The notes below the pieces were generated by a model. It was given only the letters and a program-made list of their open reading frames with translations. It ran no database searches and was not told where the DNA came from. A DNA stretch of 64,000 nt from Herbaspirillum sp. alder98 (GTDB lineage Bacteria; Pseudomonadota; Gammaproteobacteria; Burkholderiales; Burkholderiaceae_D), in NCBI RefSeq assembly GCF_020179755.1, contig NZ_JAIUCY010000012.1:89177-153176 (forward strand). Direction: 5' to 3'. A program made the position numbers and the translations under genes. Each line of letters opens with the position of its first letter. Positions within the stretch are counted from its first letter, which is position 1. Positions 30,935 through 39,912 of this stretch are shown piece by piece.

Positions 30935-32192
30935 AACGCAGGGCCTCCGCCGGTTTGACACGGGCCGCGGCCCAGCTGGGATACAAGGTCGCCAGGAACG
31001 CCAGCACCACGGCCAGCGCGCCGATGGTATAGACGTCCGACCAGATCAGATCGGACGGCAACTCCGAGATCACATAGATGCTCTTGGGCAGGAACTGTAC
31101 ATGGAAGGCGCGCTCGATGGCCGGCACCACGACATCGATGTTGAGCGCCACCGCCACGCCCAGGCCGATGCCCACGGCGGTGCCGATCAGCCCCACCAGT
31201 GCGCCCTGGATCACGAAGATCTTCATGATCGAGGCCGGCGAAGCTCCCAGCGTGCGCAGGATGGCGATGTCGGCCTGCTTGTCGGTAACCGTCATGACCA
31301 GCGTCGAGACCAGGTTGAAAGCCGCCACCGCGATGATCAGGGTGAGGATGATGAACATCATCCGCTTCTCGGTCTTGACGGCGGCGAACCAGTTGCTGTT
31401 CTGCTGCGACCAGTCGCGCAGATACAGGTCGCCCGACAGCGTCGAAGCCAGTTGCTGGGTCACCTGCGGCGCTTCCAGCATGTCGCGGATGCGCAGCCGC
31501 ACGCCACTGGGGGCGTCCAGCCGGAACAAGGTCTCGGCGTCCTGCATCTGGATGAAGGCCAGCGACGAATCGAATTCGAAATGCCCGGCCTCGAAGATCC
31601 CCCCCACCGTGAACTGCTTCAGGCGCGGCAGCACGCCGGCCGGTGTGACCTGTCCCTGGGGTGCGATCAGCGTAACCTTGTCGCCCACGCCCACGCGCAG
31701 GCCGCGCGCCAGTTCGCTGCCGAGCACGATATTGAACTCACCCGCCTTGAGCGAACCGAAACTGCCCTTGATGACCTTGCTGGCCACATCCGACACCTTC
31801 GGTTCTTCGTCCGGCAGCACGCCGCGCACCATCACCCCGCGCACGCTGTCGTCGCGCGTCATCATGGCCTGGGCCGAGACATAGGGCGCCGCGCCCAGCA
31901 CTTCCTTGTTCTGGAAGGTCTGCTTGGCCACCGCCTGCCAGTCGTGCATGGCGCCGGAGGCGTCGAACACCTCGATATGCGCCAGCACCGACAGCATGCG
32001 GTCACGCACTTCCTTCTGGAAGCCGTTCATGACCGACAGCACCACGATCAGCGCTGCCACGCCGAGCCCGATGCCAGCCATCGAAATGAGGGAAATGAAC
32101 GAAATGAAACTGTTACGGCCGCTGCGCTTGCCGGCACGCGTATAGCGGATGCCGACCAGCCACTCGAACGGCAGGTTTTTTATCAAACTCAA
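30927..32192 (-). CDS. lolC: Lipoprotein-releasing system permease LolC/LolE family
   Basis: 421 residues from a TTG start ([27 protein letters not shown]). The TTG is preceded by GGAG 7 bases away and gives the normal LolC/LolE length and N terminus; an upstream in-frame ATG would add 43 unrelated residues. Four membrane helices: one near the N terminus ([30 protein letters not shown]), then a large periplasmic domain, then three C-terminal helices (FtsX-type). With LolD it forms the inner-membrane extractor for outer-membrane lipoproteins. Only one permease gene is present, so it probably acts as a homodimer (LolF-like) or pairs with a distant copy. Confidence 0.93.
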   Translation of the reverse strand: MSLIKNLPFEWLVGIRYTRAGKRSGRNSFISFISLISMAGIGLGVAALIVVLSVMNGFQKEVRDRMLSVLAHIEVFDASGAMHDWQAVAKQTFQNKEVLGAAPYVSAQAMMTRDDSVRGVMVRGVLPDEEPKVSDVASKVIKGSFGSLKAGEFNIVLGSELARGLRVGVGDKVTLIAPQGQVTPAGVLPRLKQFTVGGIFEAGHFEFDSSLAFIQMQDAETLFRLDAPSGVRLRIRDMLEAPQVTQQLASTLSGDLYLRDWSQQNSNWFAAVKTEKRMMFIILTLIIAVAAFNLVSTLVMTVTDKQADIAILRTLGASPASIMKIFVIQGALVGLIGTAVGIGLGVAVALNIDVVVPAIERAFHVQFLPKSIYVISELPSDLIWSDVYTIGALAVVLAFLATLYPSWAAARVKPAEALRYE

Positions 32193-32393
32193 AATTGCTC
32201 CGTGATTGACCCCGAGGGCGAGGCGAAGCGCGCAGTTTGCCACAGAATGGACCTGCTGCCGCGCTTGGCCCCAGTGCGCTGTAGAGCGTAATGCGGCGTA
32301 CTGGTTCACTGCTTGCAGCAAGAACTGGTTATATATACAGTATCGCCATCACGTCGGCTAAAGTTGGCCGACTGCCTGCTCATCCTGCACACC

Positions 32394-34490
32394 ATGTCCA
32401 CCGAACTCCACACCGAACTCCACACCGATCCCTTCGCCCGCCTGAACCCGCAGCAGCGCGCCGCCGTCGACCACGACGGCCGCCTGCCGCCGGACCAGCA
32501 ACGCCCCTTGCTGATCGTGGCCGGCGCCGGCTCGGGCAAGACCAACACGCTGGCGCACCGGGTGGCGCGCCTGATCCTCGACGGCGCCGACCCGCAGCGC
32601 ATGCTGCTGCTCACCTTTTCGCGCCGGGCCGCGGCCGACATGGGGCGGCGCGTCGGCCAGGTGATCCGGCAAGTGCTGCAACTGGCGCCCGAGGCCGCGC
32701 CGCCTGCGCTGCCCTGGTCGGGCACCTTCCACGCCGTCGGCGCCCGGCTGCTGCGTGACTATGCCGTGCAGATCGGGCTGGAACCGGACTTCACCATCCA
32801 GGACCGGGGCGACTCCGAAGACCTGATCGGCCTGTTGCGCCACGAAATGGGCCTGTCGTCGACCGACAAGCGCTTTCCGCTCAAGGGCACCTGCCTGGCG
32901 ATCTACTCGCGCGCCGTCAACACCCGCGCCGAACTGGGCCAACTGCTGGCCAGCCAGTTTCCCTGGTGCCGCGAATGGGAACGGCAACTGGCCGATCTCT
33001 TCTCGCGCTACGTCGATGCCAAGGAACAGCAGCACGTGCTCGACTACGACGACCTGCTGCTGTACTGGGCCGACCTGCTGTCGGAGCCCGAACTGGCGCA
33101 GCACATGGGTCAGCGCTTCGACCATGTGCTGGTCGACGAATACCAGGACACCAACCGCCTGCAGGCCGACATCCTGCACCGCCTCAAGCCCGACGGCGCC
33201 GGCGTGACCGCGGTGGGCGACGACGCCCAGTCGATCTATTCGTTCCGTGGCGCCACGGTGCGCAACATCCTCGACTTTCCGGATCTGTTTTCGCGCCAGG
33301 CCGCAGTGGTCACGCTGGAACGCAACTACCGCTCGACGCAACCGATCCTGGCGGCCTCCAATGCGGTCATCGCCGACGCTCCCGAACGCCATCACAAGCA
33401 CCTGTGGAGCGACACCCCGTCGTCGCAGAAGCCGCAATTGGTGGTGATCCCCGACGAAGCCGAGCAGGCGCGCTGGATCGCCAACCGGGTGCTGGCCCAT
33501 CGCGAACAGGGCCTTACCCTCAAGTCGCAGGCGGTGCTGTTTCGCACCGCCACCCACAGCGCCGCGCTGGAGCTGGAACTGGCCCGCCGCAATATTCCCT
33601 TCGTCAAGTTCGGCGGCCTGAAATTTCTGGAAAGCACTCACATCAAGGACCTGCTCTCGCTGCTACGGCTGGCCCACAACCCGCATGGCCGCATGGCGGG
33701 CTTTCGGGCCTTGCAGCTGATCCCCGGGGTCGGTCCGGCCACCGCCCGCAAAGCGCTCGACGCCATGACCGGCGCCGGCGACCCGGCCGATGCGCTGCTC
33801 AATTTCAGCGCCCCCTCCAGCATTGCGCTGGAATGGCAGGCCTTCGCCGACGCCTATGCGCTGATGCGCCGTGCCGGGGCGCCCTGGCCGACCGACATCA
33901 ATGTGGCGCGCGACTGGTACCTGCCGCAGCTGGAACGCCGCTACGACGACGCCAGCGCCCGTAGCGCCGACATCGAACAACTGGCGGCGCTGGCCGCCGG
34001 CTATGCCTCGCGCGAGAAATTCCTCACCGAGCTGACGCTGGACCCGCCCGAGTCCAGCAGCGACTATTCGGCCCCACCCTATCGCGACGAGGACTACCTC
34101 ACCCTCTCCACCATCCACTCCGCCAAGGGCCAGGAATGGCGCTCGGTGCATGTCCTCAACGTAGTTGACGGCTGCATTCCGTCCGACCTGGCCACCGGCA
34201 GCGAAGCCGAGATCGCCGAAGAACGGCGCCTGCTGTACGTGGCGATGACCCGCGCCCGCGAGCATCTGCACCTGGTGGTGCCGCAGCGTTTCTACATCAC
34301 CCAGCAGACGGCCCAGGGCGACCGCCACGTCAACGCCATCCGCAGCCGCTTCATCACCACCCGCATGCTGCAGCACTTCGATGACAGCCTGTGGCTGTCG
34401 GCCGAAGTCAACGGTGCGCGCACGCCCATGCCGGAGAGCGTGAGGATGCTGGTGCGGCAACGCGCCAAGCGTGCCTGGACGAAACCATAA
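32394..34490 (+). CDS. UvrD/Rep-family (superfamily 1A) DNA helicase
   Basis: 698 residues from MSTELHTELHTDPFARLN. All SF1A motifs are visible: Q motif LNPQQRAAVDH, Walker A AGAGSGKTNTLAHR, motif Ia LLLTFSRRAAADM, Walker B LVDEYQDTN, motif III GDDAQSIYSFRGA, motif IV ERNYRSTQPIL, motif V TIHSAKGQEWRSVHVLN, motif VI LYVAMTRAREHLHLV. A 3'-5' DNA helicase of the PcrA/UvrD-like group; it is shorter than E. coli UvrD at the C terminus, so it is probably a second, accessory helicase. Divergent from lolC across about 200 bases. Confidence 0.93.
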   Translation: MSTELHTELHTDPFARLNPQQRAAVDHDGRLPPDQQRPLLIVAGAGSGKTNTLAHRVARLILDGADPQRMLLLTFSRRAAADMGRRVGQVIRQVLQLAPEAAPPALPWSGTFHAVGARLLRDYAVQIGLEPDFTIQDRGDSEDLIGLLRHEMGLSSTDKRFPLKGTCLAIYSRAVNTRAELGQLLASQFPWCREWERQLADLFSRYVDAKEQQHVLDYDDLLLYWADLLSEPELAQHMGQRFDHVLVDEYQDTNRLQADILHRLKPDGAGVTAVGDDAQSIYSFRGATVRNILDFPDLFSRQAAVVTLERNYRSTQPILAASNAVIADAPERHHKHLWSDTPSSQKPQLVVIPDEAEQARWIANRVLAHREQGLTLKSQAVLFRTATHSAALELELARRNIPFVKFGGLKFLESTHIKDLLSLLRLAHNPHGRMAGFRALQLIPGVGPATARKALDAMTGAGDPADALLNFSAPSSIALEWQAFADAYALMRRAGAPWPTDINVARDWYLPQLERRYDDASARSADIEQLAALAAGYASREKFLTELTLDPPESSSDYSAPPYRDEDYLTLSTIHSAKGQEWRSVHVLNVVDGCIPSDLATGSEAEIAEERRLLYVAMTRAREHLHLVVPQRFYITQQTAQGDRHVNAIRSRFITTRMLQHFDDSLWLSAEVNGARTPMPESVRMLVRQRAKRAWTKP

Positions 34491-34523
34491 CCAATACCTC
34501 GCGAGCCGCTAAAATAGCGCCCC

Positions 34524-35558
34524 ATGAATCAACTCACTGTATTGATCCCCTTCGCCCTGCCGCCAGCCGAACTGGCCCGCGACCTGTTGCGCCAGGCCAG
34601 CGCACCGGCGCTGGCCATGCTGCTGGCGCGTGCCGGGCAGACTGCGCCGCCCCAGGCCTGTGATCCGTTTTCGCGTGCGCTGCCGCACGAACACTGGCTG
34701 GCACAGCACTTCGGCCTGACCCGCAGTACGCCGGACAGCAGTCCGCCAGCGGCCAGCGCGCTGATGCAGCGCTTCGGCCATGGCGCCCGCGAAGGCCACT
34801 GGTTCGTCCTGCACCCGGCGCATATCCATGTCGCGCGCGACCACCTGGTGCTGACCGACGTCGGCCAGCTGCAACTGGAACAGGCCCAGTCGCAGAAGCT
34901 GTTCGACGCCGCCGCCCCGCTGTTTGTCGAGTTGGGCTACGAACTGATCTATGGCGACGCCCGCACCTGGTTCATCCGCGCCGATGCCTGGGCCGGCCTG
35001 CGCACCTCGACCCCGGGCGCGGCCAGCGGGCGCAACGTCGACATCTGGATGCCGGAAGGCCCGGGTGAGCTGGCCTGGCGCAAGCTGCAAAATGAAGTGC
35101 AGATGCAGTGGTTCACCGAGGCGCTCAACGAAGAGCGCGAGGCGCGCGGCCTGAAGACCGTCAATTCGATCTGGCTCTGGGGCGGCAGCAATGCCGGCGC
35201 CGATACCGGCGCCAAACCCGGCGCCACCAGTGTTGCACCCGGCGGCTGGCAACTGCCGCTGGGCCAGGGCGGTGCGGCAGAGCTGGGCGCACTCGTCGCC
35301 GCCTCCGGCCCGCGCCTGCTGGCGCTGGATACGCTGATCGAGCTGGCGCTGGCCGAAGAATGGGGGCTGTGGCTGCAACGCGTGGAAGAACTCGACCGCG
35401 ACTGGCTGGCGCCGCTGCTGGACGCCCTGCGGGCCGGCGCCATCGACCGCATCGAGCTGGTGCTGACCGGCTCGGACCGGGTCCGGCAATTCGGCACCGG
35501 TCGCGCCAACCTGCGCAAGTTCTGGGTCAAACCCTCCCTCTCACGATTGGCCGCATGA
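34524..35558 (+). CDS. COG4255 / RpfE-like conserved protein
   Basis: 344 residues, soluble, no known catalytic motif. It matches the conserved protein found just upstream of recJ in many beta- and gammaproteobacteria, sometimes labelled 'regulatory protein RpfE' or 'phosphoglycerate mutase'. Conserved blocks include PHEHWLAQHFGL, GHWFVLHPAHIHVARDHLVL, and WLWGGSNAG. Its stop overlaps the recJ start (ATGA), so the two are coupled. The mutase label is not supported by any phosphatase motif seen here; function unknown. Confidence 0.82.
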   Translation: MNQLTVLIPFALPPAELARDLLRQASAPALAMLLARAGQTAPPQACDPFSRALPHEHWLAQHFGLTRSTPDSSPPAASALMQRFGHGAREGHWFVLHPAHIHVARDHLVLTDVGQLQLEQAQSQKLFDAAAPLFVELGYELIYGDARTWFIRADAWAGLRTSTPGAASGRNVDIWMPEGPGELAWRKLQNEVQMQWFTEALNEEREARGLKTVNSIWLWGGSNAGADTGAKPGATSVAPGGWQLPLGQGGAAELGALVAASGPRLLALDTLIELALAEEWGLWLQRVEELDRDWLAPLLDALRAGAIDRIELVLTGSDRVRQFGTGRANLRKFWVKPSLSRLAA

Positions 35559-37249
35559 TTCGCATCACCACCCGTCCCTATTCGGCGCAGCAGGCCGACC
35601 AACTGATCGCCGAAGGCGTGCACCCGGTGCTGGCGCGGGTATATGCCGCGCGCGGGCTGTCGAGCGCGCGCGAGCTGGCCAGCGAATTGCAGTCGCTGAT
35701 CCCGCCGTCAGGCCTGCTGCATATCGACGCCGCGGCGCGCTACCTGGCCGATGCCATCGCCGACGGCAAGAAGCTGGTGATCGTGGCCGACTACGACTGC
35801 GACGGCGCCACCGCCTGCGCCGTCGGGCTGCGCGGCTTGCGCATGCTGGGCGCGCAGGTCGACTACATCGTACCCAACCGCTTCGAATACGGTTATGGCC
35901 TCACGCCCGAGATCGTCGAACTGACCGTGCGCGAGAAAGCGCCCGACATCATCGTCACCGTCGACAACGGCATCGCCAGTATCGACGGCGTGGCCGAAGC
36001 CAGGCGGCGTGGCATCGACGTGGTGGTGACCGACCACCACCTGCCGGGCGACTCGCTGCCGGACGCGCGCGTGATCGTCAATCCGAACCAGCCCGAGTGC
36101 GGCTTCCCGAGCAAGAACCTGGCCGGGGTGGGCGTGATGTTCTATGTGCTGCTGGCGTTGCGCGCCGAAATGCGCCAGCGCGGCATCTTCGACGTCAAGA
36201 ACCAGCCGCCGCTGGGCAACCTGCTCGACCTGGTCGCGCTGGGCACGGTGGCCGACGTCGTCAAGCTCGACGCCAACAACCGCATCCTGGTGGCGCAAGG
36301 CCTCAAGCGCATGCGCAGCGGCCGCATGCATCCCGGCATCGCCGCCCTGTTTCGCGCGGCCGGCCGTGAAGCCCGCCGCGCCACGCCGTTCGACCTCGGT
36401 TTTGCGGTCGGCCCACGCCTCAACGCCGCCGGCCGGCTGGCCGACATGTCGCTGGGCATCGAATGCCTGGTCACCGATGACGAAGGGCGGGCCTGGACCA
36501 TTGCCCAGCAACTCGACGCCATCAACCGCGAGCGGCGCGACATCGAGGCCGGCATGCAGGACACCGCGATGATCCTGCTGGACGACTTCAACCCGGCCGA
36601 CCGCCGCACCATCTCGGTCTTCGATCCCTCCTGGCACCAAGGCGTGATCGGCATCGTCGCCTCACGCCTGAAGGACAAGTTCTACCGTCCGACCATCACC
36701 TTCGCCCCGGGCGACGAAGGCTTCATCAAGGGCTCGGGCCGCTCGATCGGCGGCTTCCACCTGCGCGACGCGCTGGACCTGGTGTCCAAGCACGCGCCCT
36801 CGGTCATCACCAAGTTTGGCGGCCATGCGATGGCGGCCGGGTTGACCATCCACGCCGAATCCTTCGACGCCTTCTCGCAGGCGTTCGAAGCGGTCGGGCG
36901 CGACTGGCTCACGCAAAACCAGCTGGAGCGCGTGATCGAAACCGATGGGGTGCTCGAAGATGCCCACTATTCGGTGCAATTCATCGGGGTCATGGATGAA
37001 CAGGTATGGGGCCAGGGCTTTGCGCCGCCGGTATTCTGCGATACCTTCCGTGTGCTCAACCAGCGCGTGCTCAAGGAAAAACACCTGAAACTGCTGCTCG
37101 AGAAGGATGGCCAGCGTTACGACGCCATCTGGTTCGGCCACGCCGAGTCGCTGCCCGAGCATGCGCGGGTGGCGTTCCGGCTGGATGCCAACGAATACAA
37201 CGGCAAGACCACGGTGCAACTGATGGTCGAACATGCGGAGGCCGCCTGA
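35555..37249 (+). CDS. recJ: Single-stranded-DNA-specific exonuclease RecJ
   Basis: 564 residues, the usual RecJ length. 5'-3' single-strand exonuclease of the DHH superfamily, acting in recombination and mismatch repair. Motifs: IVADYDCDGATA (I), PDIIVTVDNGIAS (II), VVVTDHHLPGD (III, DHH), LGTVADVV (IV), then DHHA1 with GSGRSIGGFHLRDAL and KFGGHAMAAGLT. A C-terminal OB-type domain follows. The start ATG overlaps the upstream stop codon; a long upstream extension in this frame is out-of-frame reading of the preceding gene. Confidence 0.96.
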   Translation: MIRITTRPYSAQQADQLIAEGVHPVLARVYAARGLSSARELASELQSLIPPSGLLHIDAAARYLADAIADGKKLVIVADYDCDGATACAVGLRGLRMLGAQVDYIVPNRFEYGYGLTPEIVELTVREKAPDIIVTVDNGIASIDGVAEARRRGIDVVVTDHHLPGDSLPDARVIVNPNQPECGFPSKNLAGVGVMFYVLLALRAEMRQRGIFDVKNQPPLGNLLDLVALGTVADVVKLDANNRILVAQGLKRMRSGRMHPGIAALFRAAGREARRATPFDLGFAVGPRLNAAGRLADMSLGIECLVTDDEGRAWTIAQQLDAINRERRDIEAGMQDTAMILLDDFNPADRRTISVFDPSWHQGVIGIVASRLKDKFYRPTITFAPGDEGFIKGSGRSIGGFHLRDALDLVSKHAPSVITKFGGHAMAAGLTIHAESFDAFSQAFEAVGRDWLTQNQLERVIETDGVLEDAHYSVQFIGVMDEQVWGQGFAPPVFCDTFRVLNQRVLKEKHLKLLLEKDGQRYDAIWFGHAESLPEHARVAFRLDANEYNGKTTVQLMVEHAEAA

Positions 37250-37343
37250 ACATGTAAAGGCAGTCGGGCAGCACAAGTGGCACAATGGCGGCGTGGCTGC
37301 CAGCAGACCTCGCAGCGGAACAATAAACCCAAACCAGCCGCCG

Positions 37344-39023
37344 ATGAAGATCAAGCGTTTCACCAACAGTCTCATCACGCGCCTGACGCTGTTCGGCATC
37401 TTTGTCGTCGTCTCCAGCGCCATCGTGCGCTATAACATCCTGATCGACTTCCTCGAGTCCGACCAGAGCGAAGTCGCCGCCACCCAGCAGAGCACCATCG
37501 CCAGCTATCTGGCGCAAGACATCGGCTATCGCATCGCGGAGCGACGCCAATACCTGGAGCGGCTGGCCGAACAACTGCCCGGCACAGTGCGCGCCGATTC
37601 GCAGGCCATGCGCATCTGGCTACGCGAGCGCCGCGACCTGCAGGCGCTGTTCCTGCAAGGCCTGTTCTACGCCGACCGCAGCGGCATGATCATTGCCGAT
37701 TCGCCCGCCCTGCCCGACCACCGCGCCATGTCGTTGATCGGCTCACCCGACTACGCACGGGTGCTGGAGGGCGCCAGCGTCATCGGCGAACCGCTGCAAG
37801 GCCCGCTCTGGCCCAAGCCGGTGTTGCCTATCATGACGCCGGTGCAGGATGCGCACGGCCAAGTGGTGGGCGTGCTGGGCGGCGTCACCGAACTGGACGC
37901 CCCGGGTTTCCTGGAACACCTGCAGCAGGCGCGCCTGGGCCCCTCCGGCAGCTTCATGCTGGTGTCGCCCACGCGGCGGCTGGTGATTGCCGCCAACGAC
38001 CCGGTGCTGGTATTTACCCCGCTCCCGGCGCCCGGTAGCGACACGCTGCTGGACCAGGCGCTGACCGGCTTTCGCGGCAACGGCGTGGGCCGCAGCGCCA
38101 ATGGCGGCAACGAGATCAAGGCCATGGCCAGCGTCGACGGCACCAGTTGGTTCGTCATCGCCAGCCTGCCATTGGCTGCGGCCTTGCCCACGGTGGACCG
38201 CATGCGCCACCTGATCGCCCGCGGCAGCCTGATCCAGGCCGCCGCCATCTTCGTGATCATCGGCCTGGCCTATCTCTGGTTCTTCCGCCCGCTGCGCCGC
38301 GCCGCCGACCTGGCCGACCGCATGACCCGCGGCGAAATGCCGCTGTCACCACTGCCGGTGGTGCGTCGCGACGAGGTCGGCCACCTGACTACCGCCTTCA
38401 ATGGCTTGCTGGCGCGCCTCAAGGTGCATCAATCCGAACTGCAGCACCAGGCCCACCATGATGTCCTGACCGGCCTGCCCAACCGCATGATGCTGGCCGA
38501 GCGCATGCAGCAGGCGCTGGCGCGGGCAACGCTGGAGAAGACCGGCATCGCCCTGCTCTACCTCGACCTGGATGGGTTCAAGCCGGTCAACGACGCGGCG
38601 GGCCACAAGGCCGGCGATCTGGTGCTGCAGGAAATCACCCGTCGCCTGCGCCGGGTGGCGCGTCACGGCGACACGCTGGCGCGCGTCGGTGGGGACGAGT
38701 TCGTGTTGCTGGCGGCCGACCTCGGCACGCCGCTGCAGGACGGTGCCCGGGTGCTGGCCGAAAAATGTATCCGGGTGGTGTCCGAGCCGGTATTGCTGCC
38801 GCAGGGCGAATTCAGCCTGGGCGTTTCGGTGGGCGTGGCCTTATGCGACGGCCGCTGCGATGCCGACACCTTGCTGCAGGTGGCCGACCGCGCCATGTAC
38901 GCCGCCAAGGCGCAGGGCCGGGGATGCCATGTGATCGCGCCGCAGAGCCTGGGTTGCGGCCATCTCAACGCACCGGCAGGAACTGCAGGAACGAACCACC
39001 CAGCAGGTTCTGCACGTAGCTGA
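37344..39023 (+). CDS. Membrane diguanylate cyclase with CACHE-type sensor and HAMP
   Basis: 559 residues. Membrane helix 1 (about 14-34), a roughly 250-residue periplasmic domain with dCACHE features (ADRSGMIIADSPALPDHRAMSLIGSPDY ... GVLGGVTELD), membrane helix 2 near residue 300, HAMP (FRPLRRAADLADRMTRGEMPL), a short coiled coil and a GGDEF domain (DVLTGLPNRMMLAERM, YLDLDGFKPVNDAAGHKAGDLVL, GGDEF). The inhibitory site RHGD stands five residues before GGDEF, so an active, product-inhibited cyclase is likely. Its last 59 bases overlap the convergent lipoprotein gene. Confidence 0.92.
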   Translation: MKIKRFTNSLITRLTLFGIFVVVSSAIVRYNILIDFLESDQSEVAATQQSTIASYLAQDIGYRIAERRQYLERLAEQLPGTVRADSQAMRIWLRERRDLQALFLQGLFYADRSGMIIADSPALPDHRAMSLIGSPDYARVLEGASVIGEPLQGPLWPKPVLPIMTPVQDAHGQVVGVLGGVTELDAPGFLEHLQQARLGPSGSFMLVSPTRRLVIAANDPVLVFTPLPAPGSDTLLDQALTGFRGNGVGRSANGGNEIKAMASVDGTSWFVIASLPLAAALPTVDRMRHLIARGSLIQAAAIFVIIGLAYLWFFRPLRRAADLADRMTRGEMPLSPLPVVRRDEVGHLTTAFNGLLARLKVHQSELQHQAHHDVLTGLPNRMMLAERMQQALARATLEKTGIALLYLDLDGFKPVNDAAGHKAGDLVLQEITRRLRRVARHGDTLARVGGDEFVLLAADLGTPLQDGARVLAEKCIRVVSEPVLLPQGEFSLGVSVGVALCDGRCDADTLLQVADRAMYAAKAQGRGCHVIAPQSLGCGHLNAPAGTAGTNHPAGSARS

Positions 39024-39696
39024 TCCCGGCGCGGCGGTATTTTTCGGTGATGACCTGGGCCATCAGGTCGAGGCGGCCGACGATCTTGCCGAATTCCCGC
39101 TCGAAGCTCAGGTTACGCACGTCGCTGCCGATTTCGTCGGACAGCAGCAGCGGCGCGCCATTGACGCCGCGCCGGCTGGCCAGGATCCAGGCGCCGATTT
39201 CGACATTGCGTGCCGCGTTATAGAGATGCTGGGCGTCCAGGCCATCGATCAGGAAGAATTCGATCTTGTTGCCATGGGCGACGATGATCATGTCGGCGGT
39301 GGCGTCGATGAAGGCGGCCACGCGATCGCCCTTGAAACCGGCGTCGAGCGCCAGCGCCATGGCGGCGATATCGCGCTTGCCCTGCAATTCGGGCCAGGCC
39401 TGGCGCAACTCGATGGCATCGCGCACGCGGCGCACGGCCTCTTCGCGGCTGGCGGCGGTCTTCTTCCACTCAGCCGGATTGCGGCGATACAGCTTGTCCA
39501 TCAACAGGTACAACGCATCGAGGTTGGCGCGCATGGCCAGCGTGGCCATGCGATTGGTGTCGGACTGGCCCATCTCGCGCGAGCTGGCGCCGCTGCCCTT
39601 GACCTCGCCATGCGGCGCCGGCGCACTGGCGCAAGCCGCCAGCAAGGTGGCGCCGATCAGAACGACGGGCAGTAGTGGATTCTTGTAGTTTGTCAT
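38965..39696 (-). CDS. Putative lipoprotein of unknown function
   Basis: 243 residues from MTNYKNPLLPVV. A lipoprotein signal peptide ends in the lipobox LLAAC22, so the mature protein should be lipid-anchored. The rest is soluble and mainly helical (EAVRRVRDAIELRQAWPELQGKRDIAAMALALDAGFKGDRVAAFIDATADMI), with FFLIDGLDAQHLYNAARNVEIGAWILASRR. No family with known function is recognised. Its 3' end overlaps the convergent cyclase gene by 59 bases. No clear ribosome site supports the start, but the lipobox does. Confidence 0.8.
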   Translation of the reverse strand: MTNYKNPLLPVVLIGATLLAACASAPAPHGEVKGSGASSREMGQSDTNRMATLAMRANLDALYLLMDKLYRRNPAEWKKTAASREEAVRRVRDAIELRQAWPELQGKRDIAAMALALDAGFKGDRVAAFIDATADMIIVAHGNKIEFFLIDGLDAQHLYNAARNVEIGAWILASRRGVNGAPLLLSDEIGSDVRNLSFEREFGKIVGRLDLMAQVITEKYRRAGISYVQNLLGGSFLQFLPVR

Positions 39697-39764
39697 CGGC
39701 AGGCAGGGTGGCAAGCTGATAGGACCGATCCTAACAGATTGCGTTCGCTGCCCCGATGACATCG

Positions 39765-39904
39765 CGCCGGCACGACGGGTTATTTATAACACCCGTCGCT
39801 TCCCCCTCCACCGTCGCCCTGACGAAAGTCAGGGCCCAGCGTCTTTCAACGCCCCCTGCGGCGCAACAAACGTCACTGGGCACCGGCCTACGCCGGCACG
39901 ACGG
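39765..39904. repeat. REP-like repeat cluster (A-half, B, A)
   Basis: A partial unit A (cgccggcacgacgg, 39765-39778), unit B (39811-39843, identical over 33 bases to 19348-19380), and a full unit A (39874-39904). Each unit has a short internal inverted repeat. The cluster fills the gap between the lipoprotein gene's promoter side and the 3' end of the phosphatase gene. Confidence 0.8.
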
Positions 39905-39912
39905 ACTAACAC

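Noticed and set aside
35108..35554. A 149-codon N-terminal extension of RecJ
   Set aside because: It is out-of-frame reading of the COG4255 gene; RecJ length and the ATGA overlap fix the start at 35555.
34524..35558. Phosphoglycerate mutase
   Set aside because: The name is common for this family, but no mutase or phosphatase motif (RHG, metal site) is present.
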